A stretch of DNA of 64,000 bases from Planomicrobium stackebrandtii (GTDB lineage Bacteria; Bacillota; Bacilli; Bacillales_A; Planococcaceae). Of the stretch, positions 45,941-53,344 are shown piece after piece. A program made the translations under genes and the position numbers. Under the pieces are notes generated by a model that did not search any database, was not told the DNA's origin, and was given only the letters and a program-made list of their open reading frames with translations. The stretch's first letter is position 1. Every line of letters starts with the position of its first letter. Where the stretch lies: positions 230,659 to 294,658 of the forward strand of contig NZ_JAUSWB010000007.1 of the NCBI RefSeq assembly GCF_030814955.1, given 5' to 3'.

Positions 45941-46309
45941 ATGACAAGATTTTTTAAAGTTGGGGATATTATAAAGGTCGATATGTCCCCGGCGAAAGGG
46001 CACGAACAGCAAGGTTATCGTTCCGCCATCGTAGTTTCAGAAGAAAATGTACATAAAAAGACCGACTTAATTTGGGTCTTGCCAATCAACAATACGAATA
46101 AAGGGTATCCAACTCATGTACCGGTAAATGGAAGAACCAAGAATAACAAGAACAGCGCAGCAAACAATCAGACAACTGGGTATGTATTGTGTGAAAAGAT
46201 AAAGGCAATTGATCCATTGGCCAGAGCTGCAAGATTAACAGACAAGGCCGATCAAGAGTTGATTGAAGAATGCAAGGCTATTATCGATGCCATTACTTTT
46301 ATAGGGTAA
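45941..46309 (+). CDS. MazF/PemK-family toxin
   Basis: This 122-residue protein has the MazF opening (FFKVGDIIKVDMSPAKGHEQ) with GYRSAIVVS and ends in an alpha helix (IEECKAIIDAITFIG). MazF-type toxins cut mRNA at short motifs. ATG 45941 is better spaced from AAGGAG than ATG 45938; the frame further upstream reads through the hairpin and is not used. A terminator follows. Confidence 0.88.
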   Translation: MTRFFKVGDIIKVDMSPAKGHEQQGYRSAIVVSEENVHKKTDLIWVLPINNTNKGYPTHVPVNGRTKNNKNSAANNQTTGYVLCEKIKAIDPLARAARLTDKADQELIEECKAIIDAITFIG

Positions 46310-46315
46310 AGAAAG

Positions 46316-46345
46316 TAAGACCAATCATCATGATTGGTCTTTTTG
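46316..46345 (+). terminator. Intrinsic terminator of the toxin-antitoxin operon
   Basis: The arms AAGACCAATCAT and ATGATTGGTCTT are followed by TTTTT. Confidence 0.88.
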
Positions 46346-46365
46346 AGTACTGAAATTCATTTTTT

Positions 46366-46398
46366 GTTTGTGAAATGAAAGTGTTCTTTTACGAAAGG
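46366..46398 (+). repeat. Composite repeat, right box (degenerate copy 2)
   Basis: GTTTG is followed by AAAGTGTTCTTTTACGAAAG, which differs from the consensus right box at two positions. It follows the toxin terminator. No left box is seen. Confidence 0.55.
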
Positions 46399-46521
46399 AT
46401 GGGACTGTATCCAATTTTTTCTACTGGCTTACATGAAATAGTATTTAGGTCACTGGTTTATACTATTACTATCAGTACTTCCATTATGGGTTAAAGAAGT
46501 TTAAAAAAGGGGAACAAGAGG

Positions 46522-47316
46522 ATGTCCAATCACAAAGATGAAGAAAAATTGACAGGTGGAAATGTTTCGAATGTATATCGCTTGGGAAACACTGTACGTC
46601 GAGATTTAAAGCCGGAAAGTTATAGAATTCATGGGCTCTTGAAGCATTTAGAAAATAAAGGCTATCCTCATGCACCCCGATTTTTAGGAATAGATAAAGA
46701 CAGAAGAGAAATACTAACATATGTGGAAGGGGAAGCTGGCAATTACCCAATTAAGGAATACATGTGGTCGAACAATGCTCTAAAAGAAATAGCGAAAATG
46801 CTTCGTCTTTACCACGATGCTGTAAGCGATTTTTCATTTGATGAAACCTGGCAATCGTTAGATAATGCGCCAACAAATCATGAAGTGTTATGCCATAATG
46901 ATTTTGCTATATACAACATTATTTTTAAAGATAAGAATCCAGTAGCTATTATTGATTTCGATAATGTTGGTCCCGGCCCTAGACTTTGGGACATAGCTTA
47001 TACACTTTACACGTGTGTTCCATTAAGTAGATATAATTTAACAAAAACTGCTGAGGAAATAGTTTATTATGATTCTGTTCAAGATGCAGATCGTATAAAA
47101 CAGCGGGTTAAGTTATTTTTTGATGCTTACGGCGAGGCAGTAGAAGAAAATTATTTGGAAATGGTCGTGCTGCGACTAGAAGGTTTATGCAAAACAATAG
47201 TAAGAAAAGCAAGTGAAGGGGATTTGGCTTTTCAAAAAATGATTGATGGAGGCCACGTTGAACATTATCAAAACGAAGTAAAATTTATTCTGGAACATGG
47301 TCATGAATGGACTTAG
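46522..47316 (+). CDS. APH-family phosphotransferase
   Basis: This 264-residue protein has the catalytic loop LCHNDFAIYNIIF and metal-binding Asp in AIIDFDNVGPGPR. It belongs to the aminoglycoside/choline kinase-like fold. It is shorter and unlike the one at 32821. Substrate unknown; an antibiotic kinase role is possible but not shown. It has AAGAGG upstream and a composite repeat in its 3' region. Confidence 0.8.
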   Translation: MSNHKDEEKLTGGNVSNVYRLGNTVRRDLKPESYRIHGLLKHLENKGYPHAPRFLGIDKDRREILTYVEGEAGNYPIKEYMWSNNALKEIAKMLRLYHDAVSDFSFDETWQSLDNAPTNHEVLCHNDFAIYNIIFKDKNPVAIIDFDNVGPGPRLWDIAYTLYTCVPLSRYNLTKTAEEIVYYDSVQDADRIKQRVKLFFDAYGEAVEENYLEMVVLRLEGLCKTIVRKASEGDLAFQKMIDGGHVEHYQNEVKFILEHGHEWT

Positions 47317-47342
47317 GGAAGATTGTGAAGGCTCTTTCTTAT

Positions 47343-47430
47343 TTTACATATCAAGAGTTATCGGAAGGGAAGGAGCATAATAGCTTCTTTCCAATTCTGT
47401 TTTCTGTATGAGTGTACTTTTACGAACGCT
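47343..47430 (+). repeat. Composite 3' repeat (copy 3, complete)
   Basis: The left box TTTACATATCAAGAGTTATC with CGGAAG begins 27 bases after the kinase stop. It is followed by a hairpin (GGAAGGAGC/GCTTCTTTCC) and the right box GAGTGTACTTTTACGAACG. Confidence 0.7.
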
Positions 47431-47577
47431 TTATTTTCTTAATTTACAGAATCAGAGCTTCTCAAATACCGAGTTCTGGTGACAGTTTGCTTCGAACATA
47501 TCAGAAATCCAGAATTTAGGAGAACCTTTGATCACAAAAAACATCTTCTATCAATATGGTATAAAGGAGGTAAAAAA

Positions 47578-47772
47578 ATGGGTTTTTGGTATTTCTTGAT
47601 TTTGCTCGTGGGGTTGGTTTTCTTATTTATAGGATTATTTAAGAAAAAGCATTATTCGTCTGTAAGAAAACTTAATTTAGTAGTAACAGGACTAATCTGC
47701 ACATCATTTGCGCTCTTCATGTTTTCACCAGGAAGTGCAGAAGTGGTTGCCGATTTGCTTAATTTAAACTAG
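47578..47772 (+). CDS. Small two-helix membrane protein (64 aa)
   Basis: ATG 47578 follows AAAGGAGG. The product has two hydrophobic helices (WYFLILLVGLVFLFIGLF and LVVTGLICTSFALFMF) joined by a basic loop (KKKHYSSVRK). I do not recognise it. The longer frame from 47479 runs through the ribosome binding site and is not used. Confidence 0.65.
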   Translation: MGFWYFLILLVGLVFLFIGLFKKKHYSSVRKLNLVVTGLICTSFALFMFSPGSAEVVADLLNLN

Positions 47773-47806
47773 CGAGTTACTCAATTTAAAAAAATAGTAA
47801 CATGAG

Positions 47807-47876
47807 TCTACATATCAAGAATTATAGGCAGTTATATAAAAAGAAGATGCTGGTTATTAGCATCTTCTTTCTCTGC
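47807..47876 (+). repeat. Composite 3' repeat (copy 4, left box and terminator)
   Basis: TCTACATATCAAGAATTATA is the left box, followed by a terminator with arms AAAGAAGATGCT and AGCATCTTCTTT (47838-47870). No right box follows. Confidence 0.6.
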
Positions 47877-47892
47877 TTCAATTGATAACCTA

Positions 47893-48171
47893 TTAATCGG
47901 CCATCAATTGATTTAATTTAAATAACGCTTCCGTGACCTCTTTTCGAAGTTGTTGCTCGGAAATTTCAAATGTAGTTTCTTGTCCTGGAAGACATTTGTA
48001 CCAGTAGCAGTCTGCAGCTTCAAAGACCGCATTCAAAATCTTAAATTGAGCTTCCGTCATTCGGTCATCCCACTCAATAAATTTTTTCATGTACACTGTT
48101 TGAAATTCTTCGGCCGATAGTTCACCAGTAAGAAACTTCACCATGAGGTCTTCATGTTTGGCTTCTAACAT
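47893..48171 (-). CDS. Possible colicin-D-type immunity protein
   Basis: This 92-residue acidic helical protein has the pattern of self-protective colicin-like immunity proteins: VKFLTGELSAEEFQTVYMKK, then ILNAVFEAADCYW, then EQQLRKEVTEALFKL. Such proteins bind and block a tRNA-cutting toxin. No matching toxin is visible nearby, so it may be an orphan immunity gene. AGAAAGGGAG precedes the start on the minus strand. Confidence 0.5.
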   Translation of the reverse strand: MLEAKHEDLMVKFLTGELSAEEFQTVYMKKFIEWDDRMTEAQFKILNAVFEAADCYWYKCLPGQETTFEISEQQLRKEVTEALFKLNQLMAD

Positions 48172-48321
48172 TTTTCTCCCTTTCTATAACCGTTTTTATG
48201 TCAAGTAGAACTGTATAGAGCGTGAATACAGAATCTACGAAAATGTTATTATTTATAATATGTAATCAGCACGTTGTCAATTACGAAAGCCTGCGATCAA
48301 AAAATATTAAGGAGTGTTGTC

Positions 48322-49482
48322 ATGACGAAATTTAGCCCACCTGCAATAAACAACAAGAATAGTAAATATAAAGTCGAAGATATTCTAGTGTTACATGAGT
48401 TAAATAAAAGACCTACTTTTGTAAATGCTCCTTTAAAAACCTTTACTGGTCATTCACACTCGATATACTCGTTTGAATCAAGAAATATATTTCTTGATTT
48501 TGTTCAAGTGGTTTCAAATTTAAAAGAAAATGAATTGATAAGAGCGAATCTACCTAGAGAAATATTAAAGCATTTAACAATTGTAGAACTGAAAGTTATC
48601 CTTAAGGCAATATCTAAACCAGTTCATCGTACAAAAGCTGTATTAATTAAAAGAATAGAGACACATGCAAGTGATGAAGATATTAGTAATAATACCGATA
48701 AGAGTTGTTTTGTTCTTACAGAACTCGGTCTAGAGGTGCTGGAAAAATATAAGAATGTCGTTTGGATACATAAAAATAAAGAGTATATTTTTATGTATCC
48801 AATTAACTCCGAGAGTAAGTTTGATGAATATTATTTTATGAATCATTGGGATTTAGATGCGCCAAATACAATAATTGATTATTATGAATCAGATAATAGT
48901 GGAATAGTAGCACGTATATATCAGATAGAAAACAATTTAGAAAAATCATTTCTTTATGGGCTTAGGACATTAACAGAGGAAATTAATTTGCAATTAGAAA
49001 AATGTAAAGAAGTTGGTTGGTTTAACACAAGTGCTGGATTAGGCGAATTTCAGGCTATGTCCCTTAAACCAATCTTCAAGAGCTTAAATATTAGTGATGA
49101 TAATTTAGATGAAATTTTAAAATATATCTACGACTTTGCAATAAAAGATCCTTCATTGGTAACCTTTACCAACTTTCATGAAATTATTATTGCTCTAATG
49201 ACTAATCCTGATGATGAACTATATAGAGAATTACTTGGAAACTTATATCAAAGTAATAGAGAAAAATTTGGTCATGAACATTATCAAGAAGATATAAATA
49301 ACTATCATCAGAAAGGTTTTGATGATATAGAAGAGAAAGAAGAGACCTTAATGGACATACTAGATTTATTTTTTATTGATGAAAATAGAAAGTTAGAAAT
49401 GGTGTTTGAGCTGATAGATCTTCTAGATTTAGAAGTAATAAAGGAAATGAAAGTGAAAATTGACAATAGACTTACGAATTAA
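48322..49482 (+). CDS. Unknown protein with SAP-like helical motif (386 aa)
   Basis: ATG 48322 follows AAGGAG. The region LPREILKHLTIVELKVILKA (residues about 75-95), followed by a basic helix, resembles a SAP DNA-binding motif. The rest is alpha-rich and acidic, ending in ELIDLLDLEVIKEMKVKID. Its codons are strongly A/T-ending, unlike the core genes, which suggests acquisition. It is divergent from the immunity-like gene. I cannot assign a function; phage or plasmid relatives are likely. Confidence 0.55.
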   Translation: MTKFSPPAINNKNSKYKVEDILVLHELNKRPTFVNAPLKTFTGHSHSIYSFESRNIFLDFVQVVSNLKENELIRANLPREILKHLTIVELKVILKAISKPVHRTKAVLIKRIETHASDEDISNNTDKSCFVLTELGLEVLEKYKNVVWIHKNKEYIFMYPINSESKFDEYYFMNHWDLDAPNTIIDYYESDNSGIVARIYQIENNLEKSFLYGLRTLTEEINLQLEKCKEVGWFNTSAGLGEFQAMSLKPIFKSLNISDDNLDEILKYIYDFAIKDPSLVTFTNFHEIIIALMTNPDDELYRELLGNLYQSNREKFGHEHYQEDINNYHQKGFDDIEEKEETLMDILDLFFIDENRKLEMVFELIDLLDLEVIKEMKVKIDNRLTN

Positions 49483-49623
49483 ATATTATCTAAAACTAGA
49501 AGGTTAGAAGTTTTTATTTTCTTTGGTCCTTTTATATTTCTAGCAATTTTTTACCGAAAAAGAAGATCCAGGATTGATTGGACTCTTATAACGTGGAGAA
49601 AAAGAAAAGGAGGCGAATGTTCG

Positions 49624-50177
49624 GTGTTGACTCCAAGTGAAGTAAGCGCGAAATTACAGATCCAGCCCTCCACGTTACGAAAATATTCGGCCTTGCTGGA
49701 ACAGGAAGGCATTCAATTCAAAAGAACCCATAAAAATGTCCTTCTTTAAACGGATAGCGAGTACATAGCGATTAAAAGCATCATAGCAACATTGCATAGC
49801 GGTAAGAAATCGCTTGAAGATGCCGTCATAGAAGCATTTAGGGAAATAAAAAAGGGCGTCTCTATAGCGCCACGCGAGCGCGGTAGCGACGACATAGCAG
49901 CTGCTAAGCTAGATGAAGTAAAACAGCTGAAAATACAGTTACAGCAACAAGAAGAGAACCAAATAGAACGAGATCTCATGTTTGTAGAAGTTCTGGAAAA
50001 AATGCAGAAGAAGATTGATCGGATGGAAGAACAACAAAAACAATTACTTGCACAGTACTAGAAGAATCCGAGTTAGATGCGTCAGAACCGTCCTCACAGG
50101 AGGAAAAAAGCGAACCGGAGCCGATAACACCTAAGGAGGATCCCCGAAGTTTGTGGGCAAGGATTTGGAACAAATAA
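49624..50177 (+). pseudogene. Decayed HTH/coiled-coil gene (DUF3967-like)
   Basis: GTG 49624 follows AAAGGAGG and opens a MerR-like helix-turn-helix (LTPSEVSAKLQIQPSTLRKY), interrupted by TAA at 49747. The same frame continues as a helical region and coiled coil (LDEVKQLKIQLQQQEENQIE) to a stop at 50059. Shifting one frame near 50050 restores a C-terminal end, EESELDASEPSSQEEKSEPE and SLWARIWNK, the usual finish of DUF3967 proteins of plasmids and phages. One nonsense and one frameshift mark it as decayed. Confidence 0.65.
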
Positions 50178-50198
50178 AGGTACTAATCTTGGGGAAGT

Positions 50199-50230
50199 GA
50201 ATGTAACTTATGTGAAGTTAAGTTACATTC
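50199..50230 (+). repeat. 32-base palindrome, copy 1
   Basis: GAATGTAACTTA and TAAGTTACATTC are perfect 12-base arms around an 8-base loop (TGTGAAGT). It follows the pseudogene and precedes the first small membrane gene. No T tract follows. Confidence 0.8.
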
Positions 50231-50267
50231 AACAAATTATTTAGTTCAAACAAGAAGGGAGATTTAT

Positions 50268-50459
50268 ATGAAAAACAGAATCTTGTTCGCGGTTATCTTA
50301 TTTTTTGTCTTAGGATCAGCTGCGATTAGTGGTGCTGATTCAATTAGCCAAACAGCTAAATCAATATTCTTTGGCATCGGCATGCTTACTTTAGGCGTGA
50401 TTGGAATTGTTAGCCTGTATAATTTTTTCAAAGAAGAGAGAAAAAAAGAGAGTATGTAA
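50268..50459 (+). CDS. Small two-helix membrane protein (63 aa)
   Basis: ATG 50268 follows AAGAAGGGAG. Two hydrophobic helices (ILFAVILFFVLGSAAI and IFFGIGMLTLGVIGIVSLY) end in a charged tail (KEERKKESM). Not recognised. It is bracketed by palindrome copies 1 and 2. Confidence 0.65.
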   Translation: MKNRILFAVILFFVLGSAAISGADSISQTAKSIFFGIGMLTLGVIGIVSLYNFFKEERKKESM

Positions 50460-50503
50460 TTCATATTAAAATTTAAATTCGTATTAATTTTCATTTCGAA
50501 TCT

Positions 50504-50535
50504 GAATGTAACTTATTGTGAATTTAGTTACATTC
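50504..50535 (+). repeat. 32-base palindrome, copy 2
   Basis: GAATGTAACTTA and TTAGTTACATTC flank the 8-base loop TTGTGAAT; the arms pair at 11 of 12 positions. GAATCT and AAATTC extend it partly on the outside. Confidence 0.78.
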
Positions 50536-50550
50536 AAATTCAACATTAAA

Positions 50551-50590
50551 AAGAGAAATCTCAGCGAATTTCATCGTAGGATTTCTCTTC
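50551..50590. terminator. Bidirectional terminator between small membrane genes
   Basis: The arms AAGAGAAATC and GATTTCTCTT flank a loop with an inner CGA/TCG pair, between convergent genes. Confidence 0.65.
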
Positions 50591-50612
50591 TCGTATTATG
50601 TATGAAACCTCT

Positions 50613-50801
50613 CTATTCGGTTTCTTTTGTTAGTTTACCTACAATATAGAGAATTCCCATAGAGACAATAGCTACACCTATTGTGAGAGGGATGAGAGAA
50701 AATTTTTCATATAGAAAAGGACTTAAAACAACTAATAAAATCAGGAAAAAAAAGCCGGTTATCTGCTGATTTTTTAGTTTCTTTCCACTCTTTTTTTGCA
50801 T
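50613..50801 (-). CDS. Small two-helix membrane protein (62 aa)
   Basis: The minus-strand start follows AAGGAGAG. The product has a basic N-terminus (QKKSGKKLKNQQ) and two helices (FFFLILLVVLSPFLYEK and LTIGVAIVSMGILYIVG). Not recognised. Confidence 0.62.
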   Translation of the reverse strand: MQKKSGKKLKNQQITGFFFLILLVVLSPFLYEKFSLIPLTIGVAIVSMGILYIVGKLTKETE

Positions 50802-51052
50802 TGGAGTCTCTCCTTGTAAAGTAGTTAATCAGTGTTAAAAAAGTTCCCTTTATATTGAGTAATTACCCTACTAAATATAAAGATAACTAAATAAAAAAGA
50901 GCAGATATATGGCCAAGCAGTTCTAATTACATTCAGTTTGTTGCTGCCGCCTTTAAAAGTGTTTTTCATTTTTTTAGAGGGAAAGGAATTGTTATAGGCA
51001 AGTAAGCCTGTTTCATTCGCTAGCCGAGAAAAATTTTAGGGGTGGAAGATCA

Positions 51053-51220
51053 ATGATTACTTTTTTAAAAGTTTTAAGTGTAATTCTCATGTTTTTACCT
51101 GCCATTCTGATCTATACAGAGACGACGAGCATATTGATTGCTGTACTTCCATTTGTTGTGGGGGCGTTACTTTACACTTATACCCTGAGCAAAAAGCGTA
51201 CTCAGAATCATCAAAATTAA
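51053..51220 (+). CDS. Small two-helix membrane protein (55 aa)
   Basis: ATG 51053 follows AGGGGTGGAAG. The product reads ITFLKVLSVILMFLPAILIY, then a short polar turn, then a second helix (ILIAVLPFVVGALLYTYTL) and a basic tail (SKKRTQNHQN). A hairpin with a T tract follows. Not recognised. Confidence 0.6.
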   Translation: MITFLKVLSVILMFLPAILIYTETTSILIAVLPFVVGALLYTYTLSKKRTQNHQN

Positions 51221-51237
51221 ATTACATAGGAAGCACT

Positions 51238-51268
51238 AAAATCAGCTTATCTTAAGTTGATTTTTTAT
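51238..51268 (+). terminator. Intrinsic terminator after the 55-residue gene
   Basis: AAAATCAGCT pairs with AGTTGATTTT with one wobble, followed by TTTTTT. It runs straight into palindrome copy 3. Confidence 0.55.
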
Positions 51269-51269
51269 T

Positions 51270-51313
51270 GAATCTGAATGTAACTTATTAGCAATTAAGT
51301 TACATTCAGATTC
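51270..51313 (+). repeat. 32-base palindrome, copy 3 (extended, perfect)
   Basis: GAATCTGAATGTAACTTA and TAAGTTACATTCAGATTC are perfect 18-base arms around the 8-base loop TTAGCAAT. It lies between two convergent small genes. Confidence 0.85.
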
Positions 51314-51340
51314 AATGTTTATAACCCTATGATTTTCAGT

Positions 51341-51508
51341 TTATAAGCCAAGTATTGCTATGAAAATTAATGTGAACACGAAACTTGCAACGATGGACAT
51401 TACCCAATGAGTCTTGTTCGTTATTCTTAAAAGTTTATTCACGATAAAATTAATGATTAAAATAGCTAAAAAGACGACAACGAACGTTACTAGAAAATAA
51501 ATGAACAA
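51341..51508 (-). CDS. Small two-helix membrane protein (55 aa)
   Basis: The frame opens at ATG 51532, but the stretch AAAGGTGGAG inside it is a ribosome binding site well spaced from TTG 51508, which gives a protein that starts directly in a helix (FIYFLVTFVVVFLAILIINF). A basic turn (NKLLRITNKTHW) leads to a second helix. Not recognised. Confidence 0.55.
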   Translation of the reverse strand: MFIYFLVTFVVVFLAILIINFIVNKLLRITNKTHWVMSIVASFVFTLIFIAILGL

Positions 51509-51784
51509 TTGGTTTCTCCACCTTTCATACATACGCTAAAGAAATAATAATGCACTTTGTTATACCTATTTATTTCCAGTAAGGTTTCGTTTTTTCTAAA
51601 AAAGAACTTCATATGGATTTTTCTATTCAAACTGCCAATAAAGTAAGGTCAATTTATTTAGTGATTTTCACTTAATGGAAACTTTTGTAAACCTTTGTCG
51701 TTGTTATTAGTATCAATGACAGGGGTTTTCGTGGCTCCTAAAAACTAATGAGAAACCTAATTTTCTGGAAGGGAGGAAAAGAAA

Positions 51785-52089
51785 GTGGATGTTTTTGAGC
51801 CATTATATATTTTCGGATTTTTGCTCATATTAGGGCTGATCTATGTACCTGTTTTTCTTTATACGCTCTTTAAATTAAATTAAACATAATCGGCCTTATT
51901 TTCATTGTTATATCCATAGGGAGTTATTTATTGCTTGGAACTTATATGGTTGGCGTTGGGTATTATTCGGATGAACCATCAACGAATTTGATATTCGGGA
52001 TCGGTTTCCTCGAATTGACGCTTTTGTCTTATCCTTATATTTTTATTGCTTTATCCGTTTTGCTTGGGAAAAAAGGAGAACGTTTTTAA
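51785..52089 (+). pseudogene. Small membrane-protein gene split by a 5-base tandem duplication
   Basis: GTG 51785 follows GGGAGG and encodes 32 residues (DVFEPLYIFGFLLILGLIYV) to a stop at 51881. The sequence there is AAATTAAATTAAAC. Removing one 5-base unit joins the frame to IIGLIFIVISIGSYLLLGTY and on to the stop at 52087, giving a 99-residue protein with about four helices. As it stands only the first 32 residues are made, unless the downstream part starts at TTG 51931 (AGGGAG upstream). It may be broken or slippage-variable. Confidence 0.6.
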
Positions 52090-52125
52090 TGCAGCTAGCA
52101 GTTACTTGAAGGAAATTTTTAATGC

Positions 52126-52165
52126 TTTTGAATGTAACATAACTACAATTAAGTTACATTCAAAA
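52126..52165 (+). repeat. 32-base palindrome, copy 4
   Basis: GAATGTAACATA and TAAGTTACATTC flank the 8-base loop ACTACAAT with one mismatch in the arms. The outside is extended by TTTT and AAAA, which differ from the outer pairs of copy 3 but still pair. Confidence 0.78.
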
Positions 52166-52316
52166 CCCTTGTTCTAAAGAAATTAAAAGCACCACAAGAG
52201 AAAGTGAATTTTCTAGAAAAAAATGATACATTCAAAAGGCTATACTGTCCGGCATTTAATCTGGAATTATGAAGGGCATAGTTTATAAATCAACACGTTA
52301 TGGAGGGGGAGAAAAA

Positions 52317-52985
52317 GTGGAGAACAGGGATGGAATGGTAAAAAATAAACTAGCACTCTTTAGTTCGTTCATTATTTTATGTATCTGTATGTATTTGTTT
52401 TTTCCGTTTCCAAATAATGTGATGGTAGAAGCGCGAACTACGTTTATGTCATTTCCAATCGAGAATCAAAATGGTTATATTTCACTTGGGATAATGGGGT
52501 CGGTTCTGTTTGTAATCGCCTTAGTTTTACTTTTCATCGGCATGAAGAAATACCAATTTAGAGCATTACTCATAGTTGTCCTTGTATACACATTTTTACC
52601 AAATCTTCTAATCACGACATATCAAGAAACCTTAGCAAGTGGCATTACAGCGATATCATACGATAATAATGGTCAATGCAATTTTGAGTTGATAGACCAA
52701 AAAATGACTGGCGAATGCAATCTGGTATTACATAATCGAAGTAATGAGGCTGTGTCATTTGAATTGGAATTTATAGATTCATTTTTTATGGAAGACAAAG
52801 TACGAATGGAATCTCTTATGAATTTAGCGGGTCCGTATCGGATCACGATAGAAGCTAATCAAAAAAAAGCTATTCATCTAAACGAATTGCTCGATTTATC
52901 AGGTGTTCCAAGACATATCGATGCGGGGGAATCATCTGATATTCATTTTAAACTAACTGACACTGAGAAAACACGCACTTTGTAG
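52317..52985 (+). CDS. Membrane protein of unknown function (222 aa)
   Basis: GTG 52317 follows GGAGGGGG. Three hydrophobic helices are predicted (about residues 10-30, 60-80 and 85-105), then a soluble C-terminal domain of about 110 residues that is beta-rich, with YDNNGQCNFELIDQKMTGEC suggesting a Cys pair outside the cell. I do not recognise the family. The longer frame from 52269 includes the ribosome binding site and is not used. Confidence 0.55.
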   Translation: MENRDGMVKNKLALFSSFIILCICMYLFFPFPNNVMVEARTTFMSFPIENQNGYISLGIMGSVLFVIALVLLFIGMKKYQFRALLIVVLVYTFLPNLLITTYQETLASGITAISYDNNGQCNFELIDQKMTGECNLVLHNRSNEAVSFELEFIDSFFMEDKVRMESLMNLAGPYRITIEANQKKAIHLNELLDLSGVPRHIDAGESSDIHFKLTDTEKTRTL

Positions 52986-53030
52986 TAGATTATTGTAAAG
53001 GCGGAAACTATATTCTAAAGAATTTTTAGC

Positions 53031-53092
53031 TTCCACATCATTGAGTTATCATAAGAAAAGGAGCTTAATATAGAGTTCTTTTCTTTTTTTAT
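53031..53092 (+). repeat. Composite 3' repeat (copy 5, left box and terminator)
   Basis: CCACATCATTGAGTTATC with ATAAG is the left box, 46 bases after the stop. A terminator with GAAAAGGAGC...GTTCTTTTC and seven T follows. A degenerate right box (CAAAAACGGCTTTTTATTG) may remain to 53115. The sequence from there to the next gene shows only AT-rich promoter-like DNA. Confidence 0.55.
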
Positions 53093-53344
53093 TTCAAAAA
53101 CGGCTTTTTATTGAGCTTTAAATAATAAATAAATTGAAAGTTTGAATAAACTTTGACTGAGACTAGTGATATTGGCAGAAACCTATTTAATATATGATAT
53201 TGTATTTATATGGTATGAGTTCTAAATATAGTAATAGAAATCATTTTCAAATCTTAGAACTGGCTTTTTGGTTGATTTATCAATAGCTGAAGTCGAGCAG
53301 AATATAGAAAAAACTATATATAACAAGTGAGGCTACCGATTTTA

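Noticed and set aside
50199..52165. CRISPR array
   Set aside because: The palindromes are hundreds of bases apart with genes between them, and no cas gene is present.
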